Of a stretch of 64,000 bases of DNA, positions 19,872 to 29,150 are shown in pieces. Location: NCBI RefSeq assembly GCF_031458235.1, contig NZ_JAVDYB010000001.1, positions 8,023,001 through 8,087,000 of the forward strand, read 5' to 3'. Origin of the DNA: Catenuloplanes atrovinosus. GTDB lineage: Bacteria > Actinomycetota > Actinomycetes > Mycobacteriales > Micromonosporaceae. The translations under genes and the position numbers were made by a program. The stretch's first letter is position 1; every line of letters begins with the position of its first letter. Under the pieces are notes generated by a model that was not told where the DNA came from, did no database searches, and worked only from the letters and a program-made list of their open reading frames with translations.

Positions 19872-20555
19872 GTGGAGAGCCGCGAGGGCGAGGAGCTGGA
19901 CATCCTCCCGCCCGGCCTCGACCTTCATGATCTTGATCGGGTGACCGAGCCGCCGTCGGCCGACCTCACCGACGCACACGTCTCCGCCGCGGACTGGGCA
20001 GGCCTGGAGCTGGCCGGGGTGCGCCTGACCCGGTGCTACCTCACCGATGTGGAACTGCTCGAGGCGGATTGGCGCAACGTCCGGCTCACCGAGTGCGTGC
20101 TCGACCGCGTCGACCTCTCCAGTGCGTACCTTCGCGGCCTGACGATCGAGCGCTGCGAGCTGATCGGATGCCGGCTCACCGGCGCGCAACTGTTCGACGC
20201 CACGCTGCGGGACGTCACGTTCGAGGACTGCCGGCTGGACTTCGCGGTCTGGGAGGCGGTGGTCGCGAAGGGGCCGGTCACCTGGGTCGGGTCCAACCTG
20301 AGCAAGGCGTCGCTGACCCGGTGCCGGCTGACCACGGCCACGTTCACCGACTGCCGGCTGACCGACCTGGAACTGGCCGACTGCGACCTGGAGGGCGCGG
20401 ACCTGCGCGGCAACGACCTCTCCCGGATCAACGGCGTGCCGAGCCTGTACGGCGCGCGGATCAGCCGCGTCCAGCTCGCCGACATCGCGCAGCTGGCGGT
20501 GCGGGATCTCAGCCTCGACGTGGAGGACGAGGTCAGCTTCCGCGCGGCGCAGTGA
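19872..20555 (+). CDS. Pentapeptide-repeat protein
   Basis: 227 residues. Successive five-residue units with Leu or Val at the centre (for example ADLTD, VRLTE, CVLDR, VDLSS, CRLTG, CDLEG, ADLRG, NDLSR) run from about residue 30 to 200 and should fold as a right-handed square beta-helix. Some members (Qnr, MfpA) mimic DNA and protect gyrase, but most have unknown roles and nothing here decides. Cysteines recur in the repeats. The start is GTG 19872. The 3' end overlaps the convergent nucleotidyltransferase gene by 23 bases. Confidence 0.85.
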   Translation: MESREGEELDILPPGLDLHDLDRVTEPPSADLTDAHVSAADWAGLELAGVRLTRCYLTDVELLEADWRNVRLTECVLDRVDLSSAYLRGLTIERCELIGCRLTGAQLFDATLRDVTFEDCRLDFAVWEAVVAKGPVTWVGSNLSKASLTRCRLTTATFTDCRLTDLELADCDLEGADLRGNDLSRINGVPSLYGARISRVQLADIAQLAVRDLSLDVEDEVSFRAAQ

Positions 20556-21237
20556 AGCTGGGCGTGACCACCGCGCCGCGCCGGCGGAAGTCGAAGACCG
20601 GGTGCCGGGCGTAGTCGACCGCCCGGTCGATCGAGTCGGTCAGGTCGTCGATCTCCACGAACCACGGCGCCTGCACCGTGTGCACCTCCCACGGCGTGCC
20701 CTGCACCGCGCACAGCAGCATCCAGCCGGGCGGGCGCAGGCAGTGGCCGACCGCGTGTTCGTAGTGCACGTCGGTCAGGTACCGGTCCAGCTCCGCGTGG
20801 TGCTCCGGCCAGAACGAGGTGGCGAAGACCGCCCCCCAATCGCTGCCGGTGTGCCGGGACGCGCCCTCCCGGCCGAAGATCCGGATGCCGCGGTCCGGCG
20901 TGCCGGCGATGGTGGAGATCGCCTCGGGCGTGAAGTACACGTCGCCGAGCAGCAGCACCGTGCGGTCGTCGGTGGACCACAGGTCGCGGGTGGAGGCGTA
21001 CTCGCTGGGATAGTCGCCGGCGCGCACGTGCCGGGTGATGCCGGGCAGCCCGGAGAGCACGTCGTACCGGGGATCGTCCGGCAGCGTCACGTGCACGTCG
21101 TCGCACATCGAGACGGCCTGGTCGATGGTGTGGGCGAGCAGTGGCGCGCCGTGCAACGGCGCGAGTTGCTTGGGCACGCCGAGGTGGTTCGCCCACTTCG
21201 GGTCGTCCCCCTCGGACGCCGCGATGATCACCCGCAT
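20533..21237 (-). CDS. Nucleotidyltransferase-like protein (MobA/NTP-transferase fold)
   Basis: 234 residues from ATG 21237. The N-terminal MRVIIAASEG, then LGVPKQLAPLHGAPLLAHTI, follows the sugar-nucleotidyltransferase pattern, with Lys in the position that binds the sugar phosphate. DRTVLLLGDVYFTPEAI supplies the metal-binding Asp (LLGDV). The usual GxGTR loop is weak (AASEGDDPKW), so the nucleotide may be bound differently. The substrate is unknown. There is no neighbour in a sugar pathway. Cytosolic. Confidence 0.7.
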   Translation of the reverse strand: MRVIIAASEGDDPKWANHLGVPKQLAPLHGAPLLAHTIDQAVSMCDDVHVTLPDDPRYDVLSGLPGITRHVRAGDYPSEYASTRDLWSTDDRTVLLLGDVYFTPEAISTIAGTPDRGIRIFGREGASRHTGSDWGAVFATSFWPEHHAELDRYLTDVHYEHAVGHCLRPPGWMLLCAVQGTPWEVHTVQAPWFVEIDDLTDSIDRAVDYARHPVFDFRRRGAVVTPSFTAPRGS

Positions 21238-21301
21238 CGGCGCACCCCCCAGTCACTGAACAACGTCAGACCGGGGGTACGGCCAGATTATCCGGAAAAG
21301 G

Positions 21302-22246
21302 TCAGAGCTGTTTGCGGTACAGGAAGAACACCCGCTCGATCCGCGCGCCGGCCGCGCCGGAGTAGAACGGCACCGGGCCGACCCAGCCGATCTGCGCCGC
21401 GGAATGGCCATGCGCGTGCTGGTCGGCCAGGCACCGCCGGAGCAGCACGCCTCCGATGCCCAGCCCTTCCGCGGCGGCGGCCGTGCCCATCGGCCCGAAC
21501 CAGCTCGGCCGCGACGATCCGTACGCCGCGAAGCCCAGGATCTCCCCGTCGCGCTCGGCCAGATGGCAGCCGGCCCGGTCCCGGCCGATCGAGTCGGCGA
21601 CCTCGCTCGGCCAGTCGCCGCCGAAGGTCCGGTCCGCGAACTCGACCAGCCGCGGGATGTCGCCGCGGTGCGCGAGCCGTACCGTGATGCCGGCCTCGGC
21701 CAGCCGCCGTTCCGCGGTCGCCGTCTCACGCAGCGCCGCGGAGCCGGGCGCCAGGTCCGCCGTCATGTTCCACGCGGTCCGGTCCTGCTCGTAGCCGAGC
21801 GCCATCGCGGCGCACACCGCCGGCGTGTACCGCACGTCGACGCCGGGCCACGCGTAGTACGGCGAGTTGCCCGCGAGCAGCACCTCCGAGGCGCCGAGCC
21901 CGGCCAGCCCGGCCTCCGCGCGCACCATCAGCGCCCGCCCGATGCCACGCCGCCGGGCGTCCGGGCGCACCGCGATCAGGTCCACGTGGCCGGTGCCCGG
22001 GTCCCGCTGCGCGATGGAGCAGAGCACCGCGCCCAGCACCGCGTCCTCCGCGTCGAACGCGACGTATCCCAGCGTCCGGTGCCCGGCCGGTGACTCCGGG
22101 GACGGCCGCTCGCGCAGCCGCAGCACGATCTCGGCCGCCTCCGCCGCGTCCTCCGGCAGGTCCAGCGCGCCCGCGCAGAGCGTCACCACCGCCGGTACGT
22201 CGTCGTCGGTCAGCTCCCTGATGGCGAACTCGGCATCCATGATCAT
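21302..22246 (-). CDS. Tandem-GNAT acetyltransferase
   Basis: 314 residues with two GNAT domains. The first has VDLIAVRPDARRRGIGRAL with the acetyl-CoA loop RRRGIG near residue 100; the second has GTAAAAEGLGIGGVLLRRCL near 265. The start is uncertain: ATG 22246 (MIMDAEF) is given, but GTG 22264 would overlap the stop of the preceding protease gene by GTGA and suggests coupling. Internal domain duplication is clear. Substrate unknown. It may be co-transcribed with the membrane subtilase gene upstream. Confidence 0.78.
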   Translation of the reverse strand: MIMDAEFAIRELTDDDVPAVVTLCAGALDLPEDAAEAAEIVLRLRERPSPESPAGHRTLGYVAFDAEDAVLGAVLCSIAQRDPGTGHVDLIAVRPDARRRGIGRALMVRAEAGLAGLGASEVLLAGNSPYYAWPGVDVRYTPAVCAAMALGYEQDRTAWNMTADLAPGSAALRETATAERRLAEAGITVRLAHRGDIPRLVEFADRTFGGDWPSEVADSIGRDRAGCHLAERDGEILGFAAYGSSRPSWFGPMGTAAAAEGLGIGGVLLRRCLADQHAHGHSAAQIGWVGPVPFYSGAAGARIERVFFLYRKQL

Positions 22247-22260
22247 GACAGTAGCGGCCG

Positions 22261-24717
22261 TCACGAGCCGAGCGCGGCACGCACGGCCTGATTCGCGGAG
22301 ATCAGCCCGGCGCCGGACTCGTTGCCAGGCGCGCCGCAGTCGCCGCTCGCCCGGACCGGGACGGTGTTCCCGGTGATCAGCGCGCGGGTGGCCGGCAGGT
22401 CGCCGATCAGCGCGGGGTCCGCCGACCAGATGAGCGCCACCTCGCCCGCCACGTGCGGCGTCGCCATCGAAGTGCCGCTGTTCGCGCCGTAGGTGCCGCC
22501 CGGCATCGCGGACAGCACCTCCTCGCCGGGCGCCATCACGTCCGGCTTGGCGGCGCCGCCCTCGGCCGGGCCGCGGCTGGAGAAGTCGCTCACCGTGCCG
22601 GTGTCGTCGACCGAGCCGACGGTCAGCACGTCCGCGTACGGCGCCGGCGCGTCGTCGATCGAGTCGCAGGCCGGCCCGGTGTTCCCGGCCGCGGCGACGA
22701 ACATGATCCCGGCGGCGGCGAACGCGGCCGTGGCCCCGGCCAGCGTGCCGGTCTCGCAGCCCTCGATCGCCGGGCAGCCCCACGAGTTCGTCAGCACGTG
22801 CGGCGCGCGCTGCGGCCGCCCGTCCCGGAACGGATCACCGCCGGCCGGGAACGGCGCCAGCATGAACTGCAGGCAGTCCAGGTAACGCGCCGGGCTGCCG
22901 AGGTTGCGGTCGAGGTTGACGCAGCCGACCCACTGCGCGTCCGGCGCCACGCCGATGCCGCCGTCGCCGACCGCGGAGCCGATCGTGTGCGTGCCGTGCC
23001 CGCCGTGGTCGGTCGGCGCGGTGGTGTCGTTCCACGGGTCGAGCCAGGAGTCGTCGCCGCCGCGGAACCCGTCCCGCAGCGCCGGGTGGCCGCCGTCCAC
23101 GCCCGAGTCCGACGTGCCCACCACGATTCCGGCGCCGCGCACGCCCTGGCTCCAGGCCTGGTCCGCGCCGACCGCGCGGATCGCGGACGTGGGACCGCCG
23201 GGCGCGTCCGCCGATCCGGTGCTGGTGCCGACCGGCTCGGGCAGCGGGCGCAGCAGCGGACTGGGACGCACCTCCGCCACGTCGTCCCGCGACTCCAGCC
23301 AGGCGCGCACCCCGGCCCCGGCGTCCACCTCGATCGCGTTGACCAGGTAATAGGGTGTGTAGTCCAGGCCGAACCGGTCCAGCGCGGCTCGCAGGTCGCG
23401 CTGACTGGTGTCCGCCTGCGTGACCAGCGCGCGGTAGACGTCGGCCGCGCGCGCGTCCCGGCCGGCCTGCCCGGTGCGCGTGGTGTCGATGCCGGAGAGG
23501 TCCGCCTGGTCCGCCATCACCACGAACAGCCGGTCGCCGTAGAGACCCGGCGTGCCCGGCCCGGCGTAGACGAACCCGGCCGCGGCCACCAGCAGCAGCG
23601 CCGCGACGGCCGCGACCGGCGTCCGGGCCCGGCGCACGCCACCGCCCAGGAGCAGGCCGTACGCGATGCCCGCGACCAGCGCGACCAGCCACATGCATCC
23701 CGCGGCCACGGCGGTCCAGTACGGCACGTCCCGGCCGGTGAGCAGGAGCGTGACCTCCTCCGGGTCCACGAAGCCGAGCGGGCCGAACGCGGCGGCGGCG
23801 ACCAGCACGGCGACCGGACCGCTGGCCCGGCGGCGCCCGGGCCGCGCGGGGCGCGGCGTGCGCGCGTGCGGCTGGAGCGCCGCGGCCGTGAACGCCACGA
23901 TCGGGATCAGCAGCATCGCCAGGTCGGTGCCGGTCTGCCCGGTGCCGCCCGCGATCGCGGCCAGCGCCACGCCCGCCACCAGGCCGCCGACCAGCACCAT
24001 CCGCGGGCCGCCGTGCCCGCCGTACGCGCGCCAGAACGGCTCGTCCAGCACCGCCGCGGCGAACCAGCCGACCGCGGCGGAGGCGGCGGCGGCCAGCAGC
24101 GTCTCGGTCAGGCCGCCGAGCGCGCCCGCCCACAGCCACGGCGCCAGCATCGCCAGGCCGGCGCCGAGCGCGAGCAGCAGTGCCGGCCACCGGCCGTCCA
24201 TATTCGCGTCATCGGCTGAAGACGACTCTTCGGAAATTTCGCCTTTATCGCGACCGGTCAGCCGGAGCAGCAGCGCGCCGGCCGTCGCGGCCACGGCCAG
24301 CGCCAACAGGTACAGCTCGTGCTCCAGCGTCGGCACCAGCCGCAGCAGGCTGAACGCGGCGAGCCCGATCGCGCCCAGCAGCCACGCCCGGCCCGCCGCG
24401 CGCACCCCCGGCGAGCGCGGCAGCAGGGCCAGCAGCAGGCTCGGGATCGCGGCCAGCACCGCCGCGACCACCCCGCAGATCGCGGCCACGCCGGCCGGCG
24501 CGTCACCGGTCGTGGCCTGCCCGAGCTGCTCGACGAACCAGCCGATCCACTGTGCGACGACGGTGACCACGGCGATCCACAGACCGGCGAAGACGGCGCC
24601 GACCACCGGCCACGGGTTGGTGCGCGGCGGCCCCGGATCCCAGGGCGGCATCGGCGCGCCCGGCCACGGGCCGGGGTACGGACCTTGGTGCGGCGGAGGG
24701 GGACCCGGCACAGTCAT
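22261..24717 (-). CDS. Polytopic membrane subtilase (S8 peptidase)
   Basis: 818 residues from ATG 24717. After a Pro/Gly-rich start there are about ten or eleven hydrophobic helices (residues ~35-390). Next comes an I9-like propeptide (LFVVMADQADLSGIDTT, RDLRAALDRFGLDYTPYYL; ~392-475) and then a complete subtilisin domain: Asp in TSDSGVDGGHP (~535), His in GGHGTHTIGSA (~572), Ser in NSGTSMATPHVAGEVAL (~748). The protease therefore sits on the outer face, tethered by a large membrane domain, an arrangement far from the usual secreted S8 or single-helix mycosin form. Autoprocessing at the propeptide is expected. Target unknown. The gene is divergent from glpD. Confidence 0.88.
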   Translation of the reverse strand: MTVPGPPPPHQGPYPGPWPGAPMPPWDPGPPRTNPWPVVGAVFAGLWIAVVTVVAQWIGWFVEQLGQATTGDAPAGVAAICGVVAAVLAAIPSLLLALLPRSPGVRAAGRAWLLGAIGLAAFSLLRLVPTLEHELYLLALAVAATAGALLLRLTGRDKGEISEESSSADDANMDGRWPALLLALGAGLAMLAPWLWAGALGGLTETLLAAAASAAVGWFAAAVLDEPFWRAYGGHGGPRMVLVGGLVAGVALAAIAGGTGQTGTDLAMLLIPIVAFTAAALQPHARTPRPARPGRRRASGPVAVLVAAAAFGPLGFVDPEEVTLLLTGRDVPYWTAVAAGCMWLVALVAGIAYGLLLGGGVRRARTPVAAVAALLLVAAAGFVYAGPGTPGLYGDRLFVVMADQADLSGIDTTRTGQAGRDARAADVYRALVTQADTSQRDLRAALDRFGLDYTPYYLVNAIEVDAGAGVRAWLESRDDVAEVRPSPLLRPLPEPVGTSTGSADAPGGPTSAIRAVGADQAWSQGVRGAGIVVGTSDSGVDGGHPALRDGFRGGDDSWLDPWNDTTAPTDHGGHGTHTIGSAVGDGGIGVAPDAQWVGCVNLDRNLGSPARYLDCLQFMLAPFPAGGDPFRDGRPQRAPHVLTNSWGCPAIEGCETGTLAGATAAFAAAGIMFVAAAGNTGPACDSIDDAPAPYADVLTVGSVDDTGTVSDFSSRGPAEGGAAKPDVMAPGEEVLSAMPGGTYGANSGTSMATPHVAGEVALIWSADPALIGDLPATRALITGNTVPVRASGDCGAPGNESGAGLISANQAVRAALGS

Positions 24718-24760
24718 GATCCGCACAGTACGGCTACAGCGCTCCCGCAGGGGAGTTACG

Positions 24761-26593
24761 GTGGGACACGTGCGTGACCCAGCCGTGTCTCGATACACCG
24801 CCGGCCAGCTGTCCCCGCTGCGCCGCGCCGCCGACCTCCGCCGCCTGCGCAGCGAGCGCTTCGACGTGCTCGTCATCGGCGCGGGCGTCACCGGCGCCGG
24901 CGCCGCGCTGGACGCCGCCTCCCGGGGCCTCAAGGTCGCCCTGGTCGAGGCGCGTGACCTGGCCGCCGGCACGTCCAGCCGCTCCTCCAAGCTGATCCAC
25001 GGTGGCCTGCGCTACCTGGAGCAGTTGGAGCTGCACCTGGTGCACGAGGCGCTGACCGAGCGCGGCCTGCTCGCCACCCGGATCGCGCCGCACCTCGTGC
25101 GCCCGGTGCCGATCCTGGTGCCGCTGGAGGGCCGGGAGGGTCCGCGCGAGTGGCCGATGCGCGCGTTCCGCCGGGCCTACTACGGCGCCGGCGTCGCGGC
25201 GTACGACGTGTTCGCCGGCATCTTCGGCGGCGGCCGCGGCATGCCGCTGCACCGGCACCTGACCCGCACCGGCGCCCGCGAGATCTTCCCCAGCCTCCGG
25301 CCGGACGTGCTCACCGGCGCGATCCGCTACTACGACGGCCAGGTCGACGACGCGCGCCTGGTGGTCAACACCGCCCGCACCGCGGCCAGCCTCGGCGCGG
25401 CCGTGGTCACCAGCGCCCGGGTCACCGGCCTGCTCCGCCAGGCCCGCGAGGTCACCGGCGTGCGCATCCGCGACATGGAGGCGCCGGCCGGCTCGCCGGA
25501 CGCGGAGTTCGAGGTCAAGGCGCGCACGGTGATCGCGGCCACCGGCGTGTGGAGCGACGACATCACCCGCATGCTGCGCGAGGTCGGCGTCCGGCCCGGG
25601 CTGCGGGTGCGCGCGTCCAAGGGCGTGCACCTGGTGGTGCCGCGCTCGGCGATCACCGGCGAGGCCGGGCTCATCCTGCGTACCGCCACGTCCGTGCTCT
25701 TCGTGATCCCCTGGGGCGGGCACTGGATCATCGGGACGACGGACACGGACTGGCAGCTCGACCGCTCGCACCCGGCCGCGTCCGCGAAGGACATCCAGTA
25801 CCTGCTGGACCAGGTCAACAAGGTGCTCGACCGGCCGCTGAGCACGGACGACATCCAGGGCGTCTACGCCGGCCTGCGCCCGCTGCTGGCCGGCGAGGCC
25901 GACTCGACCTCCCGGCTCTCCCGCGAGCACGCGGTCGTCGAGCCGATGCTCGGCCTGCTGCTGGTCGCCGGCGGGAAGTACACGACGTACCGGGTGATGG
26001 CCGCGGACGTGATCGACAAGGCCGCGCGCCGTCTCGGCCCGAGCGTGCGACCGTCCCGCACCGACCAGTTGCCGCTGCTCGGCGCGGACGGCTACGCCGC
26101 CGCCTGGCGCGACCGGGCCGACCTGGCCCGCCGCCACGGGATGCCGGTCGGCGTGGTCGAGCACCTGCTGGAGCGCTACGGCACGCTCGCCATGCACCTG
26201 ATCGCCATGATCGACGCGGACCCGCTGCTGGCCACGCCGCTGGCCGGCGCCCCGGAGTACCTGGCGGTCGAGGTCGCCTACGCCGCGCACGCCGAGGGCG
26301 CGCTGCACCTCGACGACGTGCTCACCCGGCGTACCCGGATCTCGTTCGAGACGCCGGACCGCGGCACCGAGAGCGCGGAACAGGCCGCCGAGATCATGGG
26401 CTCCGTGCTGGGCTGGGACGAGGCGGTCCGCGCGCGCGAGGTCGAGCACTACCTCGCCCGCGTCGCCGCGGAGCGCCAGTCCCAGCTGATGCCGGACGAC
26501 CTCACCGCGGACGCGGCCCGGCTCGGCGCGGCCGACGTCCGCGGCTTCGCGGCCGACCGCAACGAGGCGGCCGAGGAGCTGCCGAAGCTGTAG
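24761..26593 (+). CDS. glpD: Glycerol-3-phosphate dehydrogenase, FAD-dependent
   Basis: 610 residues. Oxidises sn-glycerol 3-phosphate to dihydroxyacetone phosphate at the membrane, feeding electrons to quinone. The FAD-binding VIGAGVTGAGAALDAASRG near residue 45, LIHGGLRYLEQLELHLV, GVWSDDITRML, VIPWGGHWIIGTTDTDW and the C-terminal DAO_C domain are all present. Start: GTG 24761 has GGGGAG five bases ahead; GTG 24770 is an alternative. No glycerol kinase or facilitator is adjacent. The gene ends at 26593; the 208 bases before the next gene hold no feature I recognise. Confidence 0.95.
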   Translation: MGHVRDPAVSRYTAGQLSPLRRAADLRRLRSERFDVLVIGAGVTGAGAALDAASRGLKVALVEARDLAAGTSSRSSKLIHGGLRYLEQLELHLVHEALTERGLLATRIAPHLVRPVPILVPLEGREGPREWPMRAFRRAYYGAGVAAYDVFAGIFGGGRGMPLHRHLTRTGAREIFPSLRPDVLTGAIRYYDGQVDDARLVVNTARTAASLGAAVVTSARVTGLLRQAREVTGVRIRDMEAPAGSPDAEFEVKARTVIAATGVWSDDITRMLREVGVRPGLRVRASKGVHLVVPRSAITGEAGLILRTATSVLFVIPWGGHWIIGTTDTDWQLDRSHPAASAKDIQYLLDQVNKVLDRPLSTDDIQGVYAGLRPLLAGEADSTSRLSREHAVVEPMLGLLLVAGGKYTTYRVMAADVIDKAARRLGPSVRPSRTDQLPLLGADGYAAAWRDRADLARRHGMPVGVVEHLLERYGTLAMHLIAMIDADPLLATPLAGAPEYLAVEVAYAAHAEGALHLDDVLTRRTRISFETPDRGTESAEQAAEIMGSVLGWDEAVRAREVEHYLARVAAERQSQLMPDDLTADAARLGAADVRGFAADRNEAAEELPKL

Positions 26594-26801
26594 CCCGCGG
26601 GTGGCGGGAAGATCAAATTCGCGATCTTCCCGCTTCCGGCGGGTCCGGTTCCGCATGCTCCCGCGGGCACCGGTCGTCGCCGGCGCTCCTCCCTGCCGGT
26701 TCCGCGCCGGCGAGACGATGAGGTCCGCACGCCGGGCGACCTGGCCGACCCTGACCGTTCCGGACGCCGCGAAGCCATCCGATCGGCGCGAACCGCACGC
26801 C

Positions 26802-28196
26802 CTAGAGGACCTTGCCGGGGTTGAGGATGCCGAGCGGGTCGAGCGCGTCCCGGATCGACCGCTGCACGCGCATGCCCACCGGGCCGGCCTCGCGCGCCAG
26901 CCACTCGCGCTTGAGCAGTCCGACGCCGTGCTCGCCGGTGCACGTACCGCCGAGGGAGAGACCCAGCTCCATGATCTCGTTGAACACCACGCGCCCGCGG
27001 TCGACGCAGGCGGGGTCGGTGCGGTCGACCACGATGTTGGGGTGCATGTTGCCGTCGCCGGCGTGGCCGATCGTGCCGACCGGGATGCCGTGCCGCTCCG
27101 CGATCCGCTCCACGCCCTCCAGCAACTCGGCCAGGCGGGCGCGCGGCACGGCCACGTCGTCGATGATCAGGGCGCCGATGCCCTCCGGGTACGTCTCCGC
27201 GGCCAGCCGCTCCATCGCGGCGTGCGCCAGCCGGCGCGCCTCCAGCAGCGCGGCGGCCTCGGCCGCGTCGGTGGCGGCGAAGACCTCCTCCGCGCCGGCG
27301 GACCGGCACGCCTCCTCGATCATGGCGAGGTCGGCGGCGGCGCGGGAGCCGGTGTCCGCGGCGGCGAGCAGCAGGGCCCGCGCGTCCGTGCGCAACCCCA
27401 TCGGGCGGTACGCCTCGATCGCCCGCAGATGCGTCCGGTCCAGCAGCTCCAGCAGGCTCGGGGACAGCCCGCGCCGGGCGATCGCGGCCACCGCGCGCCC
27501 GGCGGCGGCGACCGAGCCGAACACGGCCACCAGCGTCAGCGCCTGCTCGGCCGGCGGGCGCAGCCCCAGCGTCACCTCCGTGATCACCCCGAGCGTGCCC
27601 TCCGAGCCGACGAAGAGGCTGGTCAGGTCGTACCCCGCGACGCCCTTGGCGGTTCGCCGGCCGGTCCGGAGCACCTCGCCGGAGGCGAGCACCACCTCCA
27701 GGCCGAGCACGTACTCCGTGGTCACGCCGTACTTCACGCAACACATGCCGCCCGCGTTGGTGGCCACGTTGCCGCCGATCGTGCTGGTCAGCCAGGACCC
27801 CGGGTCGGGTGGATAGCGCAGCCCGGCCTTCGCCACCTCCGTGGCCAGCACCGCGTTGACCACGCCGGGCTGCACCACGGCGATCCGGTCGACCGGGTCG
27901 ATCGTGCGGATCTCGGTCATCGCGGTGGTGGACAACACGATCGCGCCGTCCACCGCGTTCGCCGCGCCGGCCAGCCCGGTCCGGGCGCCCTGCGGCACCA
28001 CCGGCACGCGCAGCTCGGACGCGATCCGCAGCACGTCCGACACCTGGGCGGTGGTGCGCGGCCGCACCACCACGGCCGGGACGCCGGAGTCGCAGAGGTC
28101 GGCCTCGTCGTGCCGGTGGCCGTCGATCAGATCCGGGTCGGTCAGCACCGCCCCGGCGGGCAGCACCTCCGCCAGTCGCGCGATCAGGTCCGCCAT
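26802..28196 (-). CDS. FAD-linked oxidase, glycolate oxidase GlcD / D-lactate dehydrogenase type
   Basis: 464 residues from ATG 28196. An N-terminal PCMH-type FAD domain (VVVRPRTTAQVSDVLRIA, PQGARTGLAGAANA, TIGGNVATNAGG, GYDLTSLFVGSEGTLGVITE) is joined to the C-terminal oxidase cap with IGHAGDGNMHPNIV and GTCTGEHGVG. Family members oxidise 2-hydroxy acids such as glycolate or D-lactate; which one cannot be told. GlcE and GlcF partners are absent, which favours a stand-alone D-lactate or 2-hydroxyglutarate type enzyme. Divergent from the small DUF4031 gene. Confidence 0.9.
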   Translation of the reverse strand: MADLIARLAEVLPAGAVLTDPDLIDGHRHDEADLCDSGVPAVVVRPRTTAQVSDVLRIASELRVPVVPQGARTGLAGAANAVDGAIVLSTTAMTEIRTIDPVDRIAVVQPGVVNAVLATEVAKAGLRYPPDPGSWLTSTIGGNVATNAGGMCCVKYGVTTEYVLGLEVVLASGEVLRTGRRTAKGVAGYDLTSLFVGSEGTLGVITEVTLGLRPPAEQALTLVAVFGSVAAAGRAVAAIARRGLSPSLLELLDRTHLRAIEAYRPMGLRTDARALLLAAADTGSRAAADLAMIEEACRSAGAEEVFAATDAAEAAALLEARRLAHAAMERLAAETYPEGIGALIIDDVAVPRARLAELLEGVERIAERHGIPVGTIGHAGDGNMHPNIVVDRTDPACVDRGRVVFNEIMELGLSLGGTCTGEHGVGLLKREWLAREAGPVGMRVQRSIRDALDPLGILNPGKVL

Positions 28197-28218
28197 CCTT
28201 CGACGGTACGGTTTAAGA

Positions 28219-28506
28219 GTGATCTTCGTCGACCCTCCCGCCTGGCCCGCCCACGGACGGCTGTGGTCGCACATGGTCAGCGACCACTCACTGGCCGAGT
28301 TGCACGCGTTCGCCGAGAAGATCGGCGCGCCGCGCCGCGCGTTCGACCGCGACCACTACGACGTGCCGGCCGAGCGCCTGCAGACCGCGATCCTGCTCGG
28401 GGCGCGGCTGGTCTCCAGCCGGGAGATCGTGGCCGTGCTGCGCGCCTCCGGGCTGCGCAAGCCGAAGCACACGGTCAGGCGGTCAGCTCCGCCAGCTCGC
28501 GAGTGA
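28219..28506 (+). CDS. DUF4031 protein
   Basis: 95 residues from GTG 28219. The pattern MIFVDPPAWPAHGRLWSHMVSD, with HAFAEKIGAPRRAFDRDHYD and later RLVSSREIVAVLRASGLR, is the DUF4031 family, short soluble proteins of unknown function in actinobacteria. Conserved His and Asp residues (SHMVSD, DRDHYD) hint at a catalytic or metal site, unproven. Its 3' end overlaps the convergent HD-domain gene by 32 bases. Confidence 0.85.
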   Translation: MIFVDPPAWPAHGRLWSHMVSDHSLAELHAFAEKIGAPRRAFDRDHYDVPAERLQTAILLGARLVSSREIVAVLRASGLRKPKHTVRRSAPPARE

Positions 28507-29101
28507 GGTTGGCGCGGGCCGGCGCCTCCCAGCGCGCGGCCAGTTCCGGATCGCGGAACAGCGCGGGCAGGTCGAGCAGCCCGCGCAGCACGGCGGCGCG
28601 CCCGAGGCGGAACAGCTCGTCGGGCACGTGCGCGTACTCCCGGCGTACCGCCCGGGTGTATCGCTCGTAGTCGGCCGGAGGCCGGGCCAGCACGGCCAGG
28701 TCGGCGTCGCAGAGCAGCGCGCCGTTGCGGTCATCGTCCGTGACCGCGTGCCCGGCCGTGAGCCGCACCAGCCGCGCCACCTCGGCCACCGCGTGCTCCG
28801 CGACACCCAGCGCGGCCAGCTCCGACTCGGCGAGCCGGGCGCTGGCCTCCTCGTTCCCGGGCGCGGTGGGATCGTAGACCGCGTCGTGGTACCAGACCGC
28901 GAGCCGCACCAGGTCCGGATCATCCGCCTTGCCGGCGTGCCGGTCCACGGTGGAGAGCATCGAGGTGAGGTGGTCCTCGTCGTGGTACGCCCGATGCGGC
29001 TCGCGCCAGCGCGCCAGCAGCGCCGCGCCCGCCACGTCGCCCGGATCCGTGCCACCCGCACCGGCCAGCGCGCCGCGCCAGCCCGCCATCAGCTCGCTCA
29101 C
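28475..29101 (-). CDS. HD-superfamily predicted metal-dependent phosphohydrolase
   Basis: 208 residues. RAYHDEDHL supplies the first His ligands, AVWYHDAVYD the HD pair, and LLCDADLAVL the last Asp, the pattern of the COG4339 family. The start GTG 29101 is chosen for AGGA seven bases upstream; GTG 29104 and ATG 29089 are alternatives. Substrate unknown, possibly a nucleotide. Divergent from the FUSC membrane gene. Confidence 0.83.
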   Translation of the reverse strand: MSELMAGWRGALAGAGGTDPGDVAGAALLARWREPHRAYHDEDHLTSMLSTVDRHAGKADDPDLVRLAVWYHDAVYDPTAPGNEEASARLAESELAALGVAEHAVAEVARLVRLTAGHAVTDDDRNGALLCDADLAVLARPPADYERYTRAVRREYAHVPDELFRLGRAAVLRGLLDLPALFRDPELAARWEAPARANLTRELAELTA

Positions 29102-29150
29102 CACGTCATCCTGGCAGGAGAACTCCCATGATCGACGGTAGGGTCGGTAC

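Noticed and set aside
23666-24760. Long plus-strand extension ahead of glpD.
   Set aside because: It lies antisense to the membrane subtilase and has no family match; glpD homology begins only near 24790.
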